Shown here one piece after another: positions 5,618 to 8,944 of a stretch of 8,944 bases of DNA; within the stretch, counting starts at the first letter, position 1; the number at the start of each line of letters is the position of its first letter. The translations under genes were made by a program, and so were the position numbers. The notes beneath the pieces were generated by a model. The model was not told the DNA's origin and did no database searches. It was given only the letters and a program-made list of their open reading frames with translations. The stretch is from assembly GCA_002385265.1 (NCBI GenBank), contig DGDD01000197.1, positions 1 to 8,944 on the forward strand, in the 5' to 3' direction. The stretch comes from Chitinophagaceae bacterium UBA3961 (GTDB lineage: Bacteria; Bacteroidota; Bacteroidia; Chitinophagales; Chitinophagaceae).

Positions 5618-5647
5618 GCCTTTCCGTTTTTACGGAGAGGCTTTTTT
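5618..5647 (+). terminator. Rho-independent terminator after the lipoprotein gene
   Basis: GCCTTTCCGT (5618-5627) pairs with ACGGAGAGGC (5632-5641) over 10 bp, including one G-T pair, around a TTTT loop. It is followed by six T (5642-5647). It starts 30 bp after the stop codon. The other strand has no T-run, so it acts in the plus direction only. Confidence 0.92.
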
Positions 5648-5677
5648 CTTTGCCATACGTTAGTTTAATCCGTGCCC

Positions 5678-6154
5678 TTATTTTTGAGATTGAGCAGCTA
5701 CTAAATCGGCTACAACTTTATCAATTGGGAGGGTCACCGAATTGGAATTAAAAGATGCAGCTGGAATAAATCGGAAGGTTTCCGTTTCACCGGTGGCTTC
5801 GTAAACAGCCAGTTGTTGGGCATCAAAATCGAAAGGTTGGGTTCTAATCGGAACAGTAATTGGTTCCAGGGCAGTAACCTTATAATAAACCGATATAATT
5901 TGATGTTCGGGGTTAAACGCACTCATTTGGAAAAAATCAGTAGTATACAAGTGCTCATCAATTCGAACTTTTAAGTTCATTTCTTCCAAAAACTCTCGTT
6001 CCAAACAATCGCGGGTACCTTCACCAAATTCTAACCCACCTCCCGGAAACTTAGTAATATACGCACCTCGAATCTTTTCATCACTTACCAGAACTTCTCC
6101 TTTTTCATTCGTTAAAATTCCATACACTCTGATATTGAAAAGATGCGTTGCCAT
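5678..6154 (-). CDS. Nudix hydrolase
   Basis: This 158-residue protein has a Nudix box at about 39-61: G39, Glu45, then REFLEEMNL at 53-61, fitting GX5EX7REUXEEXGU except that the penultimate Gly is Asn60. The metal-binding glutamates (54, 57, 58) are intact. Nudix enzymes split nucleoside diphosphates linked to another group, X. The preceding TKFPGGGLEFGEG is typical of house-cleaning or nucleotide-sugar members. The substrate cannot be told. The protein is of normal single-domain length, with an extra loop around 95-120 (EPITVPIRTQPFDFD). It is probably cytosolic. Its ATG (6154-6152) follows directly on the TAA of the CorA-like gene (6157-6155) with no gap, so the two are almost certainly co-transcribed and translationally coupled. 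No terminator in the minus direction is visible after its stop. Confidence 0.88.
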   Translation of the reverse strand: MATHLFNIRVYGILTNEKGEVLVSDEKIRGAYITKFPGGGLEFGEGTRDCLEREFLEEMNLKVRIDEHLYTTDFFQMSAFNPEHQIISVYYKVTALEPITVPIRTQPFDFDAQQLAVYEATGETETFRFIPAASFNSNSVTLPIDKVVADLVAAQSQK

Positions 6155-7093
6155 TTAGAATATTTTTTTACGTAAGAAATACCAACCAATTACTAATGAG
6201 ATTACTAGTGACAATGATACCGGTATATAAAATGCAAATGGGGAATTGGCGTAGGGGATAGGCACGTTCATGCCATAAATAGAGGCTACCAGCACCGGAA
6301 ACGAAAGTACGATGGTAATTACGCTCAATCGTTTCAAAACTTCGTTCTGATTATTTGCAATAATGCTTGCAAACGCATCCAATGTGCTGGAAAGAATGTT
6401 TGTATAAATGTTGGCCATTTCTAAGGCCTGAGAATTGTCTACAATTAAGTCGGATAAAAACTCTTTTTCTTCTTCATTGAGCGATAGGAAATTAGACCGC
6501 TCCATCTTCATTAAAAGTAACTCATTGCTTCGAAGCGCGGTTACAAAATATACCAGGCTTTTTTGAATACGCATCAATTGCAACAAGTGCTCATTTCGGT
6601 TCGCATCGTAAAGTTTTTGTTCCAGCAAGTTTCTTCTCACATTGATCTCCTTCAAAAACTCCATATAGGTTTGGATGATTTTCTCGAAGATCTTTAAAAC
6701 CATCATTTTTCTATTGTCGGGGTGGCGGTTTTGAAAAGTGTTCAAGAACTTTTTGATCGCTCCATTTTCAAATGAATTAACAGTAACGATCTGATTGTGG
6801 GTGAGAATGATGCAAATTGGAATAGTGATATAAAATGCGTCACTTTCGTTGAAGGAATTGTTTTCTGTTGGTGTTTTGATTACCATCAGTTTTACATTGT
6901 CTTCTTCCTCAAAACGGCTTCTTTCATCAATATCGAGTGAGTCGGTTAAAAAGTCGAGTGGAATATCGAGTTCCCCGGCGAGCTCGGAAAATTCTTCCTG
7001 CTTTAATGGCGGAAGAATGTTTACCCAAGTGCCGTTATCGGGCTTGTCGATTTCGACTGTTTGATGGTTGATATTGATGAAGTACTGGATCAT
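6155..7093 (-). CDS. CorA-type divalent cation transporter
   Basis: This 312-residue protein is of the CorA family, pentameric inner-membrane channels for Mg2+, Co2+ or related ions. The cytosolic N-terminal domain covers about 1-250: an alpha/beta part (WVNILPPLKQEEF, VKLMVIKTP), then long helices including LKEINVRRNLLEQKLYDANR. Two C-terminal transmembrane helices lie at about 256-273 and 287-306. The first ends in the signature YGMN at 273-276, and a basic RKKIF tail closes the protein. The loop after GMN (VPIPYANSPF) lacks the acidic MPE-type residues of classical CorA. The start is the ATG at 7093. An in-frame TTG at 7102 would add three residues but overlaps the -7 box. It is followed without gap by the Nudix gene. 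The ion carried cannot be read from the sequence. Confidence 0.9.
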   Translation of the reverse strand: MIQYFININHQTVEIDKPDNGTWVNILPPLKQEEFSELAGELDIPLDFLTDSLDIDERSRFEEEDNVKLMVIKTPTENNSFNESDAFYITIPICIILTHNQIVTVNSFENGAIKKFLNTFQNRHPDNRKMMVLKIFEKIIQTYMEFLKEINVRRNLLEQKLYDANRNEHLLQLMRIQKSLVYFVTALRSNELLLMKMERSNFLSLNEEEKEFLSDLIVDNSQALEMANIYTNILSSTLDAFASIIANNQNEVLKRLSVITIVLSFPVLVASIYGMNVPIPYANSPFAFYIPVSLSLVISLVIGWYFLRKKIF

Positions 7094-7099
7094 GCGCCG

Positions 7100-7107
7100 C
7101 AAAGATA
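7100..7107 (-). promoter_or_regulatory. -7 box immediately before the CorA start (possible leaderless mRNA)
   Basis: The minus strand reads TATCTTTG, a perfect TAnnTTTG match, and only 6 nt separate it from the ATG at 7093. With the usual distance from the box to the transcription start, the mRNA would begin at or within a few bases of the ATG. The -33 region has TTTC but no clear TTG. Confidence 0.5.
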
Positions 7108-7151
7108 GGGTGGAAAGCAGCGCGAAACGCAGGAGCCTTTGTTATTAAATT

Positions 7152-7183
7152 AAAAAAACACCCGGCCCAAAAGAGCCGGGTGT
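7152..7183 (-). terminator. Rho-independent terminator after the alpha-oxoamine synthase gene
   Basis: ACACCCGGC (7158-7166) and GCCGGGTGT (7175-7183) form a perfect 9-bp GC-rich stem with an 8-nt loop. On the minus strand the stem is followed by seven T (7158-7152; the first also closes the stem). It lies 22 bp past the stop codon of the gene ending at 7206 and separates it from the CorA unit. Confidence 0.93.
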
Positions 7184-7205
7184 CGATTACTTGTACCAAC
7201 AGAAA

Positions 7206-8519
7206 TTAAAGCAAGCAAGAACGAGCGATATCGAAAGCGAAAATCACTTCGTCGAGCATTAATTTCGATTGAGCCGCTGTAGCGCAAAGTCGCAAGCGAT
7301 CGCCCCCGGGAGGTACCGCAGGGAAGATCACCGGATTGGCTAAGAAGCCTAGTTCGTACAATTTTGCAGATAGTTTAATGGTCTTTTCCCTGTCTCCAAT
7401 AATGACGGGAATAATGGGGGATTCCGTTGTTCCTGTGTCGTACCCCAGTCTGTTCAGATGCTTTATTAAGTAATGAGCATTTTCAAAAACTTTGGCAATA
7501 CGCTCGGGTCCCTCTTTCTCCAATACTTCAAATGATGCCAAACAAGCTGCTGCGTTGGCAGGGCTCATTGCAGAGGAGAAAACAAAAGGAGCGGCGGCAT
7601 GTTGCATAAAAATCACAGCTTGCTTCGAGGTTGCAATAAAGCCTCCACCACCCGGCAATGCTTTGCTTAGGGAACTGGTGAATACATCGATTTCGTGAGC
7701 GGGAATTCCGAAATGCTCGTCGATGCCTCGGCCATTTTCACCCAGTACGCCCAAGGAATGACTATCGTCCATAAATAAAATTGCGCCGTATTTATTCTTC
7801 AAGGCTACGATTTCAGGCAAGGGACAAAGATCTCCTTCCATGGAATAGATTCCTTCGTAAATTAAGATCGTTCGTTTGGCTGTGCTGGGCTTTTCCAAAA
7901 GTGATTCTAAATGAGCCATATCATTATGGCGGCATTTTTCAAAGTCGAGTTGAGCCATATGAAGCGCATCAATTAAACTTCTATGGATCAATTCATCAAT
8001 GATAATGCGATCTGATTTTTGAATTAAGGTTGAGATCGCCGCCAAATTGGCTACATAACCTGAAGGAAAAACAATGGCTGCTTCTTTATTTTTAAAATTT
8101 GCAATAGCTGTTTCCAATTGTCTATGAATCAAGCATGTACCCGCAAGCATTCGAGCGCCGCCTGTGCCTGTTCCGTATTGCCGAACGGCATTAATGGTAG
8201 CATTTTCGATGTATTGGTTTCCAATTAACCCGAGATAGTCGTAACTGGAAAGCATATACATATCTCTGTTGTTCGCAAAAACAGAGGGTCCCGATTTTGA
8301 ACTTAATGTTTGCTGAAACAAATAAGCTTTATGGTCCATCATCATCTGAATGTCTCTTAGCCATCTGGATGCCGATCTAGATCGCACTAATTCCTCAGTT
8401 TCTGGTGCAGGAGTGTTTACTTCAAAATAGCCTTGAAAAGGATCCTCTGGTTTAAGCCACTCAGGATTAAGCTCCGGTGCCTTTGCACCAATGTGAAAGT
8501 TGCTTGCAGGGTTTTGCAT
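7206..8519 (-). CDS. Alpha-oxoamine synthase (serine palmitoyltransferase-like)
   Basis: This 437-residue fold-type I PLP enzyme belongs to the alpha-oxoamine synthases (BioF, Kbl, HemA, serine palmitoyltransferase), which condense an amino acid with an acyl thioester and lose CO2. Landmarks are SSYDYLGL near 91-98, YGTGTGGARMLAGT at 115-128, His179 in DELIHRSLID, MDDSHSLG at 250-257 (the Asp and His that hold PLP) and Lys286 in SLSKALPGGGG as the Schiff-base lysine. The C-terminal stretch TTESPIIPV...NPVIFPAVPPGGDRLRL is closest to bacterial serine palmitoyltransferase as I recall it, so a sphingolipid or sulfonolipid first step (serine or cysteate plus acyl thioester) is a reasonable guess. 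BioF- or Kbl-like use is not excluded. An N-terminal extension of about 45-50 residues is longer than in typical relatives. The start is the ATG at 8519. A GTG at 8555 would add 12 residues. The gene has its own terminator and a candidate promoter. Confidence 0.85.
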   Translation of the reverse strand: MQNPASNFHIGAKAPELNPEWLKPEDPFQGYFEVNTPAPETEELVRSRSASRWLRDIQMMMDHKAYLFQQTLSSKSGPSVFANNRDMYMLSSYDYLGLIGNQYIENATINAVRQYGTGTGGARMLAGTCLIHRQLETAIANFKNKEAAIVFPSGYVANLAAISTLIQKSDRIIIDELIHRSLIDALHMAQLDFEKCRHNDMAHLESLLEKPSTAKRTILIYEGIYSMEGDLCPLPEIVALKNKYGAILFMDDSHSLGVLGENGRGIDEHFGIPAHEIDVFTSSLSKALPGGGGFIATSKQAVIFMQHAAAPFVFSSAMSPANAAACLASFEVLEKEGPERIAKVFENAHYLIKHLNRLGYDTGTTESPIIPVIIGDREKTIKLSAKLYELGFLANPVIFPAVPPGGDRLRLCATAAQSKLMLDEVIFAFDIARSCLL

Positions 8520-8632
8520 ATATGTCTTTTTGTGGTTTCGGTAACAGAAACTCACAGGGCGGAAAGGCTTCCGAGAAAGGGTCGGGGATCAGAAATAGTA
8601 CTGAGGCAAGTAGGTATGATAGGAAATTGAGG

Positions 8633-8677
8633 ATTTTCAACTATTATTAGAGGTAAGCTCTCTAATGAGTTGAAAAT
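8633..8677. repeat. Long two-part inverted repeat upstream of the synthase gene
   Basis: ATTTTCAACT (8633-8642) is perfectly complementary to AGTTGAAAAT (8668-8677). Inside it, ATTAGAG (8646-8652) pairs with CTCTAAT (8660-8666) around a 7-nt loop. The 17 bp are interrupted only by a small asymmetric bulge. Neither side is followed by a T-run, so it is not an ordinary terminator. It abuts the candidate -7 box, which suggests an operator or a structured 5' leader. Confidence 0.7.
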
Positions 8678-8705
8678 AAAGATATAAGGTATATGTAATT
8701 TACAA
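8677..8705 (-). promoter_or_regulatory. Candidate promoter for the synthase gene
   Basis: On the minus strand TTG (8705-8703) is followed after 18 bp by TATCTTTA (8684-8677), one mismatch from TAnnTTTG, with correct Bacteroidota spacing. Transcription would begin near 8670, inside the right arm of the inverted repeat, leaving a leader of about 150 nt before the ATG at 8519. Confidence 0.4.
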
Positions 8706-8812
8706 TAATAAATTATCATCACCCTAGAGGAATTCACTTAGGTTTTTGTTCTTGTTTTTATTGAGTGGCAGTAAATAAAAAAAATAAAAACTATGATGTA
8801 AATGAAAGGGCA

Positions 8813-8859
8813 TAAAAAAAGCTACAAGGAAACCACTAAAGGATGGGTTGCTTGTAGCT
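8813..8859 (-). terminator. Rho-independent terminator of the right-edge gene
   Basis: AGCTACAAG (8820-8828) and CTTGTAGCT (8851-8859) form a perfect 9-bp stem, extended by AACC/GGTT (8831-8834 with 8846-8849). On the minus strand it is followed by a run of seven T (8820-8814; the first also closes the stem). It lies 15 bp beyond the stop codon at 8875 and shows that a transcript enters from the right. Confidence 0.9.
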
Positions 8860-8874
8860 GATTTTAGAAGCAAG

Positions 8875-8944
8875 TTAGTTTAGGGTAGGCTCTTTGGTAA
8901 TACTGGTCTTGTGAACTGCTTTTTCGCGTTTTAAGAACGTGTCG
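8875..8944 (-). CDS. C-terminal end of an unidentified protein, cut by the right edge
   Basis: One minus-strand frame reads DTFLKREKAVHKTSITKEPT then LN and a TAA stop at 8877-8875. It fits because a strong minus-strand terminator starts 15 bp later and the residues look like a charged, flexible C-terminal tail. Another frame stays open slightly longer, so the assignment is tentative. Only 22 residues are visible and I do not recognise the protein. Confidence 0.45.
   Translation of the reverse strand, partial: DTFLKREKAVHKTSITKEPTLN

Larger units (their letters stand above)
8520..8874. other. Intergenic region between the synthase and the right-edge gene
   Basis: This 355-bp stretch holds no convincing gene. 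It contains a candidate promoter and a long inverted repeat for the synthase gene, AT-rich filler around 8740-8810, and the terminator of the right-edge gene at 8813-8859. A frame of about 60 codons near 8552-8737 on the minus strand lacks an ATG start and crosses the inverted repeat, so I do not count it. Confidence 0.6.

Noticed and set aside
7094..7102. TTG at 7102 as the start of the CorA-like gene
   Set aside because: It overlaps the perfect -7 box and adds only three residues; the ATG at 7093 is better.
8552..8737. Minus-strand frame of 61 codons upstream of the synthase
   Set aside because: It starts with GTG, is rich in Ile, Pro and Ser without a motif, and runs through the inverted repeat and candidate promoter.

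Overview
The window looks like a piece of a Bacteroidota chromosome, most likely of the Chitinophagales type. The evidence is moderate AT-richness, several close matches to the Bacteroidota -7 promoter element TAnnTTTG, a general lack of Shine-Dalgarno sequences, a secreted protein starting an Fn3-like domain, and ECF sigma and anti-sigma types typical of the phylum. I see no tRNA, rRNA, CRISPR array, insertion sequence or phage gene.

Layout. Positions 1-1212 hold two minus-strand genes: the N-terminus of a secreted Fn3-like protein (cut by the left edge) and a PLP-dependent ACC deaminase/D-cysteine desulfhydrase homologue. Divergent from these is a sugar-nucleotide-type nucleotidyltransferase (1269-2165, plus), closed by a clear terminator. 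Positions 2355-5242 form the most interesting block: two ECF sigma/anti-sigma cassettes facing each other tail to tail with only 6 bp between their stop codons. The left cassette (plus) is a sigma factor with no ATG, translationally coupled to a soluble cupin-type anti-sigma factor. The right cassette (minus) is a GTG-started sigma factor coupled to a protein with a cytosolic anti-sigma-like head, one transmembrane helix and a periplasmic HtrA/trypsin-like protease with an intact triad. Both cassettes carry inverted repeats with TTGATT half-sites at their candidate promoters, which suggests, but does not prove, shared control.

Divergent from the right sigma gene is a 62-residue lipoprotein whose mature half is four copies of a heptapeptide encoded by 21-bp tandem repeats, followed by a strong terminator. 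Then come minus-strand genes: a two-gene unit of a CorA-type divalent cation channel and a Nudix hydrolase (stop and start codons abut), with a -7 box so close to the CorA ATG that the mRNA may be leaderless. Next is an alpha-oxoamine synthase (serine palmitoyltransferase-like) with its own terminator and a promoter abutting a long inverted repeat. At the right edge is the 3' end of another minus-strand gene, with its terminator at 8813-8859.

Functional reading. The central block probably links two different inputs to transcription: a cytosolic small-molecule, metal or redox input through the cupin, and an envelope input through the membrane-bound protease fusion. The lipoprotein next door is a plausible, unproven target. 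The flanking genes are metabolic or transport genes with no obvious link to the sigma block.
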